A stretch of DNA of 64,000 nt from Poriferisodalis sp965262965 (GCF_965262965.1 NZ_OZ253573.1:1860001-1924000), one strand, 5' to 3'; counted from the stretch's first letter, positions 7,464-18,280 are shown. Numbers and translations are program-made. Notes: generated by a model not told the origin, from the sequence alone.

Positions 7464-8407
7464 CAGGCGACTCCCTGTTCACGCGCATATGCCGTCCGGC
7501 ACCCTGCGCAGCAGAAGTAGAAGACCTCGTCTCCCACCTGCAGTGAGACAGCAGCCGGATCGATCTGGACCGCCATGCCGCAGACGGGGTCGATAGCCGT
7601 CGCTTTCGTGGGCGCTTGGGTGGTGACCACCGCAGCAAACGCACCCTGTGCTCGCAACTGCACCAGCTCGGCCAGGATCGAAACAGCGACCTCCTTGTGA
7701 GAAGTGCGGCCGAGATCCAGTCCTGCCGGGACGCGTAAGGCGTCGAGTTCGGCTTGGCCGGCCCCCTGGGCAACGAGCAGCGCACGCACGCTGTCTCCCC
7801 TGCGGCTCGACGCGACGAGGCCCACATAAGCCGGAGCCGCCTTGAGCGCGGCCCCCAGCACGTCTTCGTCGCCGTGTCCTTGGGTGGCGACGACCACGAT
7901 CGACTGCGGTGAGAGCAAACCCTCGCTGAACTCCGAGCCGGTGACCAGCTCGACACGCCAGTCGAGCTGACTGGCGAGCACCGACAGGGTCGTCGCCATC
8001 GGCGAGCTTCCGACGATCACCAGGTGAGGCACGGCCACGACGGGCTCCAGATAGATCTGCAGGGCGCCTTCGCTCTGGCACGACATGGCCACCGCGGTCG
8101 TGCCGTCCCGAAGTTCACCGAAACGATCGCTCGCGCCGAGCGCCAGCAACCGCGGCGTCCCGGCTTCAAGCGTTGCCATGGCCTCCCGGATGAACGCCGG
8201 CTCAGCGCACGCGCCACCGATCCAGCCGTAGATCTCGCCCGAGGCCGTGTAGATGGCACGAGATCCCTGCTGCCCCGAGGTCGGGGCCTCGCGCCAGACA
8301 ACCGTTGCCAGCACGAATGCCTCACCGCTGCGTGCGAGTTCGACGGCCTGTTCCAGGACGCCCCAGCCTTCGACGGCCCCGTCGGTGACCGAACGGTGTT
8401 CGCTCAC
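7463..8407 (-). CDS. XdhC-family maturation factor fused to a YHS domain
   Basis: 314 residues from a GTG at 8407, two bases after coxL. The N-terminal XdhC/CoxI domain is seen at residues about 15-100 (SGEAFVLATVVWREAPTSGQ and IYGWIGGACAEPAF). The XdhC Rossmann domain lies at about 125-245 (HLVIVGSSPMATTL, AYVGLVASSRRGD, PAGLDLGRTSHKEVAVSILA). A C-terminal YHS domain follows from residue about 268 (DPVCGMAVQIDP, then FYFCCAGCRTAYARE) with its conserved Cys residues. YHS domains are metal-associated and occur in heavy-metal and monooxygenase contexts, so a role in Cu or Mo handling for the Mo-Cu site is a reasonable inference. Confidence 0.88.
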   Translation of the reverse strand: MSEHRSVTDGAVEGWGVLEQAVELARSGEAFVLATVVWREAPTSGQQGSRAIYTASGEIYGWIGGACAEPAFIREAMATLEAGTPRLLALGASDRFGELRDGTTAVAMSCQSEGALQIYLEPVVAVPHLVIVGSSPMATTLSVLASQLDWRVELVTGSEFSEGLLSPQSIVVVATQGHGDEDVLGAALKAAPAYVGLVASSRRGDSVRALLVAQGAGQAELDALRVPAGLDLGRTSHKEVAVSILAELVQLRAQGAFAAVVTTQAPTKATAIDPVCGMAVQIDPAAVSLQVGDEVFYFCCAGCRTAYAREQGVA

Positions 8408-8409
8408 GG

Positions 8410-10785
<2,376 letters not shown>

Positions 10786-10786
10786 C

Positions 10787-11374
10787 TCAGCCTTCCTCTC
10801 CGGCCCCGTCGCCGGCGGCATCGCCACCAGCATCCGGGTCGTCGCTGTCGGATGCGGCGCCACGTAGCTTCTCAGCGGCCCACATCACCGCCTTGACGAT
10901 GTTCTGGTAGCCGGTGCAGCGGCACAGGTTCCCGGACAGCGCCCAGCGGATCTCGTCCTCGCTCGGGTTCGGGTTCTCCTCCAGCAGGGCCGTGGCGCAC
11001 AGCATCATGCCGGGGGTGCAGAAACCGCACTGCAGACCGTGCTCGTCTTTGAAGCCTTCCTGGATCGGATGCAGCTCGCTCGCGGTCGCGAGGCCTTCGA
11101 CGGTGAGAATCTCGTGGCCGTCGGCTTGGACTGCGAACATCGTGCAGCTCTTGACGGGCACACCGTCGTACAGCACCGTGCATGCACCGCAGTTCGTCGT
11201 GTCGCAGCCGGTGTGGGTCCCCGTCAGTCGGAAGCCGTTGCGCAGCAGGTGTGCCAGCAGCAGCCGCGGCTCGACGTCGGCAGCACGCCGTTCGCCATTC
11301 ACGGTCAATTCCACACGGCGAACCGACACCTCGTCACCAAAGCTCGGCGGGACCACTTCGAACAACGAGCTCAT
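10787..11374 (-). CDS. coxS: Carbon monoxide dehydrogenase, small iron-sulfur subunit
   Basis: 195 residues. Two [2Fe-2S] clusters are visible: the plant-type site GCDTTNCGACTVLYDG with a later SC (residues about 57-82) and the helical-bundle site QCGFCTPGMM plus NLCRCTGYQNI (about 115-155). These clusters pass electrons from the Mo site in CoxL to the FAD in CoxM. The C-terminal 25 residues form an unusual Asp/Gly/Ala-rich tail (SDDPDAGGDAAGDGAGEEG) and the N-terminus extends about 17 residues beyond the usual start, so the protein is slightly longer than typical. The gene sits one base from both coxM and coxL. Confidence 0.95.
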   Translation of the reverse strand: MSSLFEVVPPSFGDEVSVRRVELTVNGERRAADVEPRLLLAHLLRNGFRLTGTHTGCDTTNCGACTVLYDGVPVKSCTMFAVQADGHEILTVEGLATASELHPIQEGFKDEHGLQCGFCTPGMMLCATALLEENPNPSEDEIRWALSGNLCRCTGYQNIVKAVMWAAEKLRGAASDSDDPDAGGDAAGDGAGEEG

Positions 11375-11375
11375 G

Positions 11376-12251
11376 TCAGGCCGCCTTCTGTCCAGACCGC
11401 TGAATCTGCGCCCCGATGCGTCTCACGAATGTCGCAACGACGTGGCGCTTGTAGTCGGCGCTGCCCCGGTGGTCGGAGCGGGGCTGGGCCGCTTCGGCGG
11501 CGAGCTGAGCCGCCGCATCGACCGCGTCGCTATCGAGCGCCGTGCCGACCAAAGCCGCGGCGGCGTCGGAAGCGTTGATGGTGGCAGGCCCGACGCCGGT
11601 CAGCCCGATGCCCGCCCGGGCGATGCTGTCGCCCGACATCTCCACCGAGACCGCCACGCCGACGGTGGCGAAGTCGCCGACTCGGCGTTCAAGCTTGAGG
11701 TAACCGCCGGCCCGGGTCCCACGCGCTGGCGGAACCACCGCCTCGATGGCGATCTCGTCGTTGGCGAGCACCGTTTGGAACGGACCGTCGATGAAGTCGT
11801 TGACCGGAATCATCCGTTGCCCGCTCGGGCCTTGGGCCACGATGGCTCCCTCCAGCGAGACCATCACCGAGGCCCAGTCGCCCTGCGGGTCGGCGTGGCA
11901 GACTGAACCGACAAGCGTGCCGCGGGTACGAACGAGCGGATCGGCCACAACTGGCGCCGCCGCAGCGAGCGTGGGTTGATGATCGCCGAGCGTTGCCGAT
12001 TTCTCAAGGTCGGCGTGACGGCACAACGCACCGATGCGATAGGTGCCATCGGCATCGGCCCGGTGGTAGTCGAGTCCACTGATGCCGTTGATGTCGACGA
12101 GCATCGCCGGGGCGGCGAAACGCAGCTTCATCATCGGGATGAGGCTCTGGCCGCCCGCGAGGATCTTCGCCTCGCCGTCAGCAGCGGCGAGCAGGGCTAT
12201 GGCCTCGGCGAGTGTCGAGGGGGCTTCGTAGCGGAAGCGGGATGGATACAT
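11376..12251 (-). CDS. coxM: Carbon monoxide dehydrogenase, FAD-binding medium subunit
   Basis: 291 residues. It has the FAD_binding_5 fold of the xanthine oxidase family, with the pyrophosphate-binding motif AGGQSLIPMMK (about 32-42) and TRGTLVGSVCHADPQGD (about 108-124), where family members carry TxGG...A.p..D. The Gly-Thr replacement of the usual Gly-Gly is conservative. It passes electrons on to the respiratory chain. First of the three structural genes (order M-S-L, the classical form I order), 3 bases after a small upstream ORF. Confidence 0.94.
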   Translation of the reverse strand: MYPSRFRYEAPSTLAEAIALLAAADGEAKILAGGQSLIPMMKLRFAAPAMLVDINGISGLDYHRADADGTYRIGALCRHADLEKSATLGDHQPTLAAAAPVVADPLVRTRGTLVGSVCHADPQGDWASVMVSLEGAIVAQGPSGQRMIPVNDFIDGPFQTVLANDEIAIEAVVPPARGTRAGGYLKLERRVGDFATVGVAVSVEMSGDSIARAGIGLTGVGPATINASDAAAALVGTALDSDAVDAAAQLAAEAAQPRSDHRGSADYKRHVVATFVRRIGAQIQRSGQKAA

Positions 12252-12254
12252 ACC

Positions 12255-12509
12255 TCAGCCCCCTGTCGCCTGCCCACGGGGTCCCTGCGGATCCGGCACA
12301 GCCCGCGGCATCGCGTCGGCATCGGGATCGGGACGTTGCTCTTGGTGCGGCGGCCAAGGCCCTTGGACCGGCTGTCCGGCGACCTTGAGATAGTCGACAA
12401 TTTGCGGCCACGCCCAGATCGTCGGGCTGGCGCCTTCTTTGGGCGCGTGCTCGATGACCTCGTACAGCCTCGGGTTGGTGGCGCTATGGCCTGATGACTC
12501 GATCGGCAT
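12255..12509 (-). CDS. Small hypothetical protein leading the coxMSL operon
   Basis: 84 residues from ATG 12509 with a strong purine-rich GGGGAAGGGGAG ribosome-binding site. Its stop is 3 bases before the coxM start, so it is very probably the first gene of the CO dehydrogenase operon. The core is RLYEVIEHAPKEGASPTIWA followed by WPQIVDYLKVAGQPVQGPWP; the C-terminal third is Pro/Asp-rich and disordered-looking. No recognised domain and no membrane segment. Candidate for a small regulatory or assembly factor. Confidence 0.6.
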   Translation of the reverse strand: MPIESSGHSATNPRLYEVIEHAPKEGASPTIWAWPQIVDYLKVAGQPVQGPWPPHQEQRPDPDADAMPRAVPDPQGPRGQATGG

Positions 12510-12665
12510 GGACTCCCCTTCCCCCGGAGATCCGGCCGTGTCTGTGCGGCATTGCGAACCTACCACTGACGGTGCTGGTGGCAAGAACGAAACCGGGCAG
12601 GCGGCTTCACGTCTCGCCCGGCTACCCGCGCGCCGATCGACCCGTGGGCACGGAATACTCAGGTC
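12510..12665. promoter_or_regulatory. Divergent promoter region of the coxMSL operon and the 12666 gene
   Basis: This 156-bp gap separates the divergent start codons at 12509 and 12666 and must hold the promoter of the CO dehydrogenase operon. No palindrome or consensus -35/-10 pair stands out. Confidence 0.4.
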
Positions 12666-13208
12666 ATGTATCACGATGCTGTGAGTTCGCTGCTGGCCGC
12701 CGGATTCAACTCGGGGCCATATCAAGTGCTGCTGGTGATTCATTTGCTCACCGCCGGTTTCGGATTCGGCGGTGCAGCGATGACTGCATTTGCAACACGC
12801 CGAGCCATCAACGACGCGCTCGAGGACTCCCCCGAGTCGAACGAGCCCGCGCACCCAGCCGCAGCGGCGGTGGCGCAGCGATCCAACCACTATGTCCTGA
12901 CTCGCTTCGCGGACGCGTCGGTTTACGTTGCCGGTCTGACGGGTTTGGCTGCGGTGTTGCTCGACAATCGCTGGAACTTCCGCCAATGCTGGGTCACGAT
13001 TGGTTTTGTCCTCTATTTCACTTGGGTGGCCCTCGCGCACGGGGCCGTGCGGCCCACGACGCAGAAGCTGATCGCTGCACTCGACGCCGGCGGGAGCGAG
13101 CGTCGGGCAGTCGGCCGTCTGCTTCGCCGCTGGCGCGCATTTGACGCAATATCAAGCCTCGTCATCGTCGCTGCAATCGCGGTGATGGTGACCAAGCCCG
13201 GCCTCTGA
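12666..13208 (+). CDS. DUF2269-like four-helix membrane protein
   Basis: 180 residues with four hydrophobic segments: residues about 18-44 (LLVIHLLTAGFGFGGAAMTAF), 78-98 (ASVYVAGLTGLAAVLL), 107-128 (WVTIGFVLYFTWVALAHGA) and 157-175 (ISSLVIVAAIAVMV). The early HLLTAGFGFGG matches the helix 1 pattern of DUF2269 (predicted integral membrane proteins of unknown role). It is transcribed away from the CO dehydrogenase operon and may share a promoter region with it; there is no other evidence for a link. Confidence 0.65.
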   Translation: MYHDAVSSLLAAGFNSGPYQVLLVIHLLTAGFGFGGAAMTAFATRRAINDALEDSPESNEPAHPAAAAVAQRSNHYVLTRFADASVYVAGLTGLAAVLLDNRWNFRQCWVTIGFVLYFTWVALAHGAVRPTTQKLIAALDAGGSERRAVGRLLRRWRAFDAISSLVIVAAIAVMVTKPGL

Positions 13209-13293
13209 GCTCGCATTCTCACAGCACCCCGGTGATCGCCTCGCGCACGGCGACGCCGAGCAATACGACAACTGGGCCGCGTAGCGTCGGCGC

Positions 13294-14349
13294 ATGACCT
13301 CAGATCGGCGGCACAAGGTGTGCGTGATACCCGGCGACGACGCTGCGCCGGAGGCGATGGCAGCGTCGCTGCGAGTGCTGGACGACCTCGACCTGCCGAT
13401 CGAGTGGGACCACGTCCCCGTCGGCGACGAACTGGCAGCCCTGACACCGCAAGAACGAGAAGCACTGGTCGGCGAACACATCGACGACGCCGACACCGTG
13501 CTGTTCGGCTCGTCGAATGGCACGACGCCAGGGGCGGGCTTCATGCGCTGGGGCAAGAAGACCTACGCCAACGTTCGTCCGGTTCGCTGGCGGCCGGGCT
13601 ACGCCTCGCCGCTGGCTCGGCCCGAGGGCATCGATTACGTGATCGTGCGCGAGAACCTCGAGGACATGTACGTCGGTGTGATGGGTCCCGCCAAGGCGCT
13701 GCTGGACGCTGGTCTGACCGACGGCCGCTCCCGTGTCCCGCCTGATGCCGCCAATGGCCGCTTCGCGGCGAAGATCATCACCCGGCCCGGCACCGAACAG
13801 GTCACCCGCTTCGCCTGCGAGCTGGCATTACAGCGAGGCGGGAAGCTGACCGTGTCTGCCAAGACGAACATGCTGCCCGCCACCGATCGTTGGTTCTGCG
13901 ACATCGCGCGTGAGGTTGCGTCGGAGTATCCGGGCCTGGAATACGAGCAGTTCATCATCGACGACATGGCACACCGGTTGGTCGTGCGCCCTCACGACCT
14001 CGATGTGCTGCTGCTGCCCAACCTGTACGGCGACATCCTCTCCGACGAAGGCGCCGGCACGATCGGTGGCATGGGCCTGGCACCGTCGGGCTGTTACGGC
14101 GACGACTGGGCGTACTTCGAATCGGCCCACGGCACGGCTCCCGACATCGCCGGGCTGGGCATCATCAACCCGACCGCGACGTTGGAATCCGCCGAAATGA
14201 TGCTCCGCCACCTCGGGCTCGACGCCCCGGCGGACCGGCTCGACCGGGCGTTGGAAGAGGTCTACGAACAAGGCGAGCGCCTGACGCCTGACCAGGGCGG
14301 CACAACAGGCACCGAGGACTTCGCCACCGCCGTCATCGAAGCCCTATAA
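13294..14349 (+). CDS. Isocitrate/isopropylmalate dehydrogenase family protein
   Basis: 351 residues from ATG 13294. The decarboxylating beta-hydroxyacid dehydrogenase pattern is clear: VIPGDDAAPE at the N-terminus, IVRENLEDMYVGV (about residue 111), KTNMLPATDRWF, the metal site LPNLYGDILSDEGAGTIGG, and the adenine loop ESAHGTAPDIAG. The family includes isocitrate, 3-isopropylmalate, tartrate and homoisocitrate dehydrogenases; the EN-LEDMY segment suggests the tartrate or isocitrate-like branch, but the substrate cannot be fixed. A decayed piece of a second copy follows at 15011. Confidence 0.82.
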   Translation: MTSDRRHKVCVIPGDDAAPEAMAASLRVLDDLDLPIEWDHVPVGDELAALTPQEREALVGEHIDDADTVLFGSSNGTTPGAGFMRWGKKTYANVRPVRWRPGYASPLARPEGIDYVIVRENLEDMYVGVMGPAKALLDAGLTDGRSRVPPDAANGRFAAKIITRPGTEQVTRFACELALQRGGKLTVSAKTNMLPATDRWFCDIAREVASEYPGLEYEQFIIDDMAHRLVVRPHDLDVLLLPNLYGDILSDEGAGTIGGMGLAPSGCYGDDWAYFESAHGTAPDIAGLGIINPTATLESAEMMLRHLGLDAPADRLDRALEEVYEQGERLTPDQGGTTGTEDFATAVIEAL

Positions 14350-14611
14350 CAGCCACCACGCAGGGCAATTCACCTCGCGACACCAGTTCGTGCTGACGAT
14401 GTACCCGCCAGCCGCTGTCCGCGGGACCCGCGACACCGCGATAGTCACGTTCGTCAGCCGCGGGACCGAAGGTGAAGCGTGGCGGCAGGGGCAGGGGGCG
14501 TGCAACCATCCTGTGTTCCTGCACGTCGACGGGTGTCGCTTTCAGCTCGAAGTCGATGGCGCACCACTAGCGCTGATAGGGGCCGTCAGCGGCCAAGAAC
14601 CCGCCAAAGCC

Positions 14612-14983
14612 TCAATGCCAAGCTCCCAGCGAACTCACAAACACGTCTTCGTCGGTTTCGATGATTTGCTTCACGCAGAAACGGCGAGCCTGCGGATCGG
14701 CATAGCCAGCGCGGATGGCGTCCCACTCGTCGGCCCATACGTCAAGCACCGGCACCCGCTTCGAGCCGCGGTAGATGAGAAGTGCCCACTGGTTGGGGTG
14801 CTCGCGCACCAGCGCAGGGCGGAGCTTCTCAAAACGGGCCTCCAAGCGGGTGAGCACGGTGTCAGGCAGCGTCATCAGCGCGTTGACGCCGACATCGTCT
14901 GTGCTTTCCACCCGCGACATCTTGCGCACATCGGCAGGATTGCACACCTGCGGACGCAGATCATGCCATTTTCCACCGCTCAC
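14612..14983 (-). CDS. Hypothetical protein inserted between the dehydrogenase and its remnant
   Basis: Up to 123 residues; possible starts are GTG 14983, ATG 14920 and ATG 14875, none with a good ribosome-binding site. The C-terminal two thirds read as a real globular domain (LRPALVREHPNQWALLIYRG, then VLDVWADEWDAIRAGYADPQ). Similar short proteins with 'HPGQW...Y' motifs exist in bacteria, but I cannot name the family. It lies antisense between the intact dehydrogenase and the decayed copy, where the N-terminal part of that copy would be expected, so it may have arrived with the rearrangement that truncated the copy. Confidence 0.5.
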   Translation of the reverse strand: MSGGKWHDLRPQVCNPADVRKMSRVESTDDVGVNALMTLPDTVLTRLEARFEKLRPALVREHPNQWALLIYRGSKRVPVLDVWADEWDAIRAGYADPQARRFCVKQIIETDEDVFVSSLGAWH

Positions 14984-15010
14984 ACCATCGGTCGTCGGCC
15001 AACAAACTAC

Positions 15011-15201
15011 GCGTCATCAACCCGGCTGCCGCGCTCGAACCCGCCGTGATGATGCTTCGCTGCCTCGAGCTTGAGGCTCCAGCGGACCGGTTGGACCGGG
15101 CCCAGGCGGAGGTGTGCGAAGTGGGCGAGCACGTGACGCCGGACCAGGGTGGCGCGTCGGGAACCGAAGAGTTCGCCACTGCCGTCATCGACGCGCTGTA
15201 G
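15011..15201 (+). pseudogene. C-terminal remnant of a second isocitrate/isopropylmalate dehydrogenase
   Basis: The plus strand reads about 63 codons starting RVINPAAALEPAVMMLR and ending GTEEFATAVIDAL before TAG at 15199. This is collinear with the last 62 residues of the dehydrogenase ending at 14349 (IINPTATLESAEMMLR ... GTEDFATAVIEAL), including LEAPADRLDRA and HVTPDQGG. No N-terminal part and no start codon are found. It is the tail of a tandem paralogue whose 5' end has been lost or replaced. Confidence 0.85.
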
Positions 15202-15248
15202 CGGGAAAACGAAGTGGGTACCCGGGAGCCCAGAACTACATTGGGGCC

Positions 15249-15521
15249 ATGACCGAGACCTCATCGAAGCATCAGCTGGAGAGCTGGCTCGACGCTGCGC
15301 TCGTCGGAGCCACCCTCGAAGAGGTCTGTGATGACGACGGCGACCTCGTCGGCTGGTGGGCCGAGAATTCCGAGTGTCCCGGCGCATCGGCCTACGGCGC
15401 CACACCGGACGAAGCTCGCGACAAGCTCCGTGAGGTTCTCGCCGGATGGGTTGAACTCGGTCAAGAACTCGGTCACCCCATCCCTTCGTTCCGTGAAGGC
15501 GAAATCGCCGTTACTGCATGA
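15249..15521 (+). CDS. HicB-like antitoxin
   Basis: About 90 residues from ATG 15249. It follows the HicB pattern: EEVCDDDGDLVGWWAENSEC, PGASAYGATPDEARDKLREV, then GWVELGQELGHPIP. HicB proteins neutralise the HicA mRNA interferase and often repress the promoter. The stop overlaps the start of the HicA-like gene by 4 bases (ATGA), so the two are translationally coupled with the antitoxin first. Confidence 0.75.
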   Translation: MTETSSKHQLESWLDAALVGATLEEVCDDDGDLVGWWAENSECPGASAYGATPDEARDKLREVLAGWVELGQELGHPIPSFREGEIAVTA

Positions 15522-15733
15522 CCAGCCGGCTCCCTCCGGCCGCACGTCGCGAACTCATCAGATTCCTGAGTGAGCGGGGATGGGATGGGCCTCGATCCGG
15601 CGGCAGTCACGACTACATGATCAAGGCGACCCACCGACAGGTCATACCAAGTGACCGCGAGATCTCCGCCCCTTTTCTGCTGCGACTGCTTAAGCAGGCG
15701 GGCTACACACGCCGAGACTGGCTGAACCGCTAG
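15518..15733 (+). CDS. HicA-like mRNA interferase toxin
   Basis: 71 residues from ATG 15518. It has the small double-stranded RNA-binding-like fold of HicA: RRELIRFLSERGWDGPRSGG, the catalytic-His loop GGSHDYMIKATHRQVIP and the C-terminal LLRLLKQAGYTRRDWL. The conserved His is present in GSH, so the toxin may be active. HicA toxins cut mRNA. Antitoxin-first order is less common than hicAB order. Confidence 0.75.
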   Translation: MTSRLPPAARRELIRFLSERGWDGPRSGGSHDYMIKATHRQVIPSDREISAPFLLRLLKQAGYTRRDWLNR

Positions 15734-15821
15734 CGGGGGGAACGGCGGTCATACACCGGCAGCGGGATGCCCGTGGGTGTACAAACTCGCTGCAGATCAA
15801 GCCGGAGGAGTGCAACCAGAC

Positions 15822-16943
15822 ATGAGCGACAAGTCCACGAGAGACGAGACCCTGCCGAGAGGCATCCCCGACGACCGCCCCGCTGAGGGAGACCCCAGTG
15901 CTCCGCTGTCATTCCGGCTCGACGAGCTGCGGCCGTGGGGCATCACTGCGTATGTGGCCGCTGGAATGGTTGAGCATGACGCGGCCACCGTTGTCGAGAA
16001 CCAGCTGTGGTCGGACCGGCGTGGCGTTGACACTCACGGCTTCCAGCGGGTCAGCTGGTACGTCAACTGGTTCCGCGACGGCACCACCGATCCGACAGCG
16101 CAGTGCGACATCGTGACCCGCACGCCGTCGGTGCTGGTGGCCGACGGACACCACGGACTCGGGCAGCTCGTCATCACCCGCTTCATGGAGCAGCTCATCG
16201 AGGCCGCTCGCGAGAGCGGACTGGTCGCGGGCGTGATCCGTAACTCCAACGACTGGGGCTGCGGGGCGAACTACCCGTATAGCGCCGCTGAGGCGGGATT
16301 CGTCTGCTACGGCACGACGACCTCGGTGCCGAACCTGGCCCCGTTCGGCAGCCACCGCAAGCTCTTCGGCAACAACCCCATCGTGTGGACGTTCCCCCGT
16401 CGCAACGATCCGCCGATCGTGCTCGACATGGCGATCACCCCTGTAGCGCTCGGCAAGGTGCTGCGGGCGCGTTCTGAAGGCAAGGAGATTCCCGAGGCGT
16501 GGGGATTCCTGGACCGCGACGGCAACCCGACCGTGGATCCCGACGTGGCGATGCGCGGCATCGTGCCTGCGATCGGGGGCTACAAGGGCATCGGCATGGT
16601 CATCGCTTCGAACATTGCCGCCGGCATTCTCGGAGGCTCAGCCCACACCGGAGACGTTTCCGTCGGGCATCGGGGCCAGTTCTTCTTGTTGATGGACCCT
16701 GGCGTGTTCCGCGACCTCGACGGCTACTACGACGACATCGAGTCCATGGTCGACCAGATCCGAGCCGCCGGTGCCGAAGACGCTCTGCCGGGTCAGAAGG
16801 TGTACCTGCCCGGCGAACTGGAGCAGTCGGAGATGGACCGTCGCACCGCAGCGGGAACAGTGAGCTACCCGGCCTCGGTCGTCCGCTCACTTCGCCGTGT
16901 CGGCGACGAACTGGGCGTGCCGTTCGACTGCGAAGCCTGCTGA
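15822..16943 (+). CDS. Ldh2/MDH2-family malate/lactate-type oxidoreductase
   Basis: 373 residues from ATG 15822, which has GGAGGAG about 11 bases upstream; the frame is open from 15777. The family (Ldh2, YlbC/ComC type) reduces 2-oxoacids with NAD(P)H using its own fold rather than Rossmann. Visible hallmarks are DRRGVDTHGFQRVSWYV (the 'SHG' type helix), the central NSNDWGCGANYPYSAAEAGF (with the catalytic-region His replaced in this member), SVPNLAPFGSHRKLFGNNP and IVLDMAITPVALGKV. Likely substrates are malate, lactate or ureidoglycolate-like acids. Confidence 0.82.
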   Translation: MSDKSTRDETLPRGIPDDRPAEGDPSAPLSFRLDELRPWGITAYVAAGMVEHDAATVVENQLWSDRRGVDTHGFQRVSWYVNWFRDGTTDPTAQCDIVTRTPSVLVADGHHGLGQLVITRFMEQLIEAARESGLVAGVIRNSNDWGCGANYPYSAAEAGFVCYGTTTSVPNLAPFGSHRKLFGNNPIVWTFPRRNDPPIVLDMAITPVALGKVLRARSEGKEIPEAWGFLDRDGNPTVDPDVAMRGIVPAIGGYKGIGMVIASNIAAGILGGSAHTGDVSVGHRGQFFLLMDPGVFRDLDGYYDDIESMVDQIRAAGAEDALPGQKVYLPGELEQSEMDRRTAAGTVSYPASVVRSLRRVGDELGVPFDCEAC

Positions 16944-17021
16944 TGACTGCGCCGAAGCGGGGCAAGCGAGACACCCCGCATGCATGAGGATCGGCTGCGC
17001 GGACGCTGTTACCGTGCCGCG

Positions 17022-18260
17022 ATGACGCCTGCCAAGACGTCCGACGCTGTCGACGGCGCGGCGATGCTTGCAGCTGCGGCCGACTTCTTGGCTGAGCTGC
17101 GCGAACGCAGCATCGAGATCGACCGGCTGCGGCAGCTGCCGCAGGATCTGGCGGACTCGCTGGCCGAAGCCGGCTTCTACCGGACGCTGGTGCCGCCGTC
17201 CCTCGGAGGCCTGGGACTATCCCCCGTCGCCGTGGCACAGGTGAGCGAGACACTCGCAACCGGCAATGCGTCGGCTGCGTGGTGCACGTTCATTGGCGCC
17301 ACCTCGCAGATCATGTTCGCCGCGCTGACACCGGAACAGCTGGCAGGAATCCTGCGCAACCCTGACGTCATCACCGCCGGAGTGTTCGCATCGTCGGGCC
17401 GGGCCACGCCAGCGCGCGGTCCCGACAACGCCGACGGCTACATCGTGAGCGGGCGCTGGGCGTGGGCCTCGGGCTGTCATAACGCCGAGTGGATCTCGGG
17501 CGGCGTTCTCATCGACCATGGCGACCACGTCGATAGTGGTGTCAATAGCGGTGTCGATCGCGCCGCGAACCCAACCGACACAGCGAAGCCGGCGGACGGT
17601 CGTGCCTTCTTCCGCCCTGAAGAGATCGTGGTCCACGACGACTGGCACACCAGCGGCTTGCGGGGCTCGGGCTCAAGCACCTTCGAGGCACACGATGTGT
17701 GGCTCCCCGCGACCCGGATCGCGAAGAGTTCCGCCATCTTGCGGTCGCTCCACGCCGCCGAGCCGCTGTATCGCTTCCCGCTGTTCGGTTTGCTGGCGCT
17801 GCCGATCGGCGCGATCGCATTGGGGATGGCGCGGGCCAGCATCGACGAAGTCATCGACGTCGCCAAGACCAAAGTGCCCCAAGGCTCGCGACGAACGCTG
17901 GCGCAGCGCCCCAGCCTTCACACGGCGGTTGCAGTGGCTGACACCAAGGTGCGCGCAGCGCGTGCGCTGCTGTACGAGACCGCCGAGGCGGCATGGCAAC
18001 GCGCTCAAACCGAAGTGGGCAGCCTCGAAATACGACGAGAACTGCGCACCGCCACCGTGCACGCCACACAAACGAGCGTCGAGGTGATCGAGGCCATGAA
18101 CACTGCCGTCGGCGGTACCGCCATCTTCGAGTCGTCGCCGCTGCAGCGTCACCTGCGCGACATACAAACAGCGTCAGCTCACTTCATGGTCGCGATGCCC
18201 GTGATGGAACTGGCCGGCCGCACCATGCTGGATCCCGACACAGACAGCGCCAGCCTGTAA
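17022..18260 (+). CDS. Acyl-CoA dehydrogenase-like flavoprotein (HsaA/DszC-type)
   Basis: About 412 residues; ATG 17022 is preferred, with an in-frame ATG at 16980. The fold is that of acyl-CoA dehydrogenases: helical N-terminus with LAEAGFYRTLVPPSLGGLGL, central ASAAWCTFIGATS and VSGRWAWASGCHNAEW, then a helical C-terminal domain with RHLRDIQTASAHFMVA. The absence of the usual catalytic Glu context and the SGRW..ASGC..A.W pattern place it with the flavin-dependent monooxygenase branch (HsaA, DszC, HpaB-like) rather than a beta-oxidation enzyme. The substrate is unknown and no reductase partner lies beside it. An odd low-complexity Asp/Val/Ser stretch interrupts the beta domain at residues about 164-190. 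Confidence 0.75.
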   Translation: MTPAKTSDAVDGAAMLAAAADFLAELRERSIEIDRLRQLPQDLADSLAEAGFYRTLVPPSLGGLGLSPVAVAQVSETLATGNASAAWCTFIGATSQIMFAALTPEQLAGILRNPDVITAGVFASSGRATPARGPDNADGYIVSGRWAWASGCHNAEWISGGVLIDHGDHVDSGVNSGVDRAANPTDTAKPADGRAFFRPEEIVVHDDWHTSGLRGSGSSTFEAHDVWLPATRIAKSSAILRSLHAAEPLYRFPLFGLLALPIGAIALGMARASIDEVIDVAKTKVPQGSRRTLAQRPSLHTAVAVADTKVRAARALLYETAEAAWQRAQTEVGSLEIRRELRTATVHATQTSVEVIEAMNTAVGGTAIFESSPLQRHLRDIQTASAHFMVAMPVMELAGRTMLDPDTDSASL

Positions 18261-18280
18261 CCGGCAGGCGCGCCGTCGGC

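Noticed and set aside
14390..14611. Open frames between the dehydrogenase and the antisense gene
   Set aside because: No start signal, no motif and mixed composition; treated as non-coding or too decayed to name.
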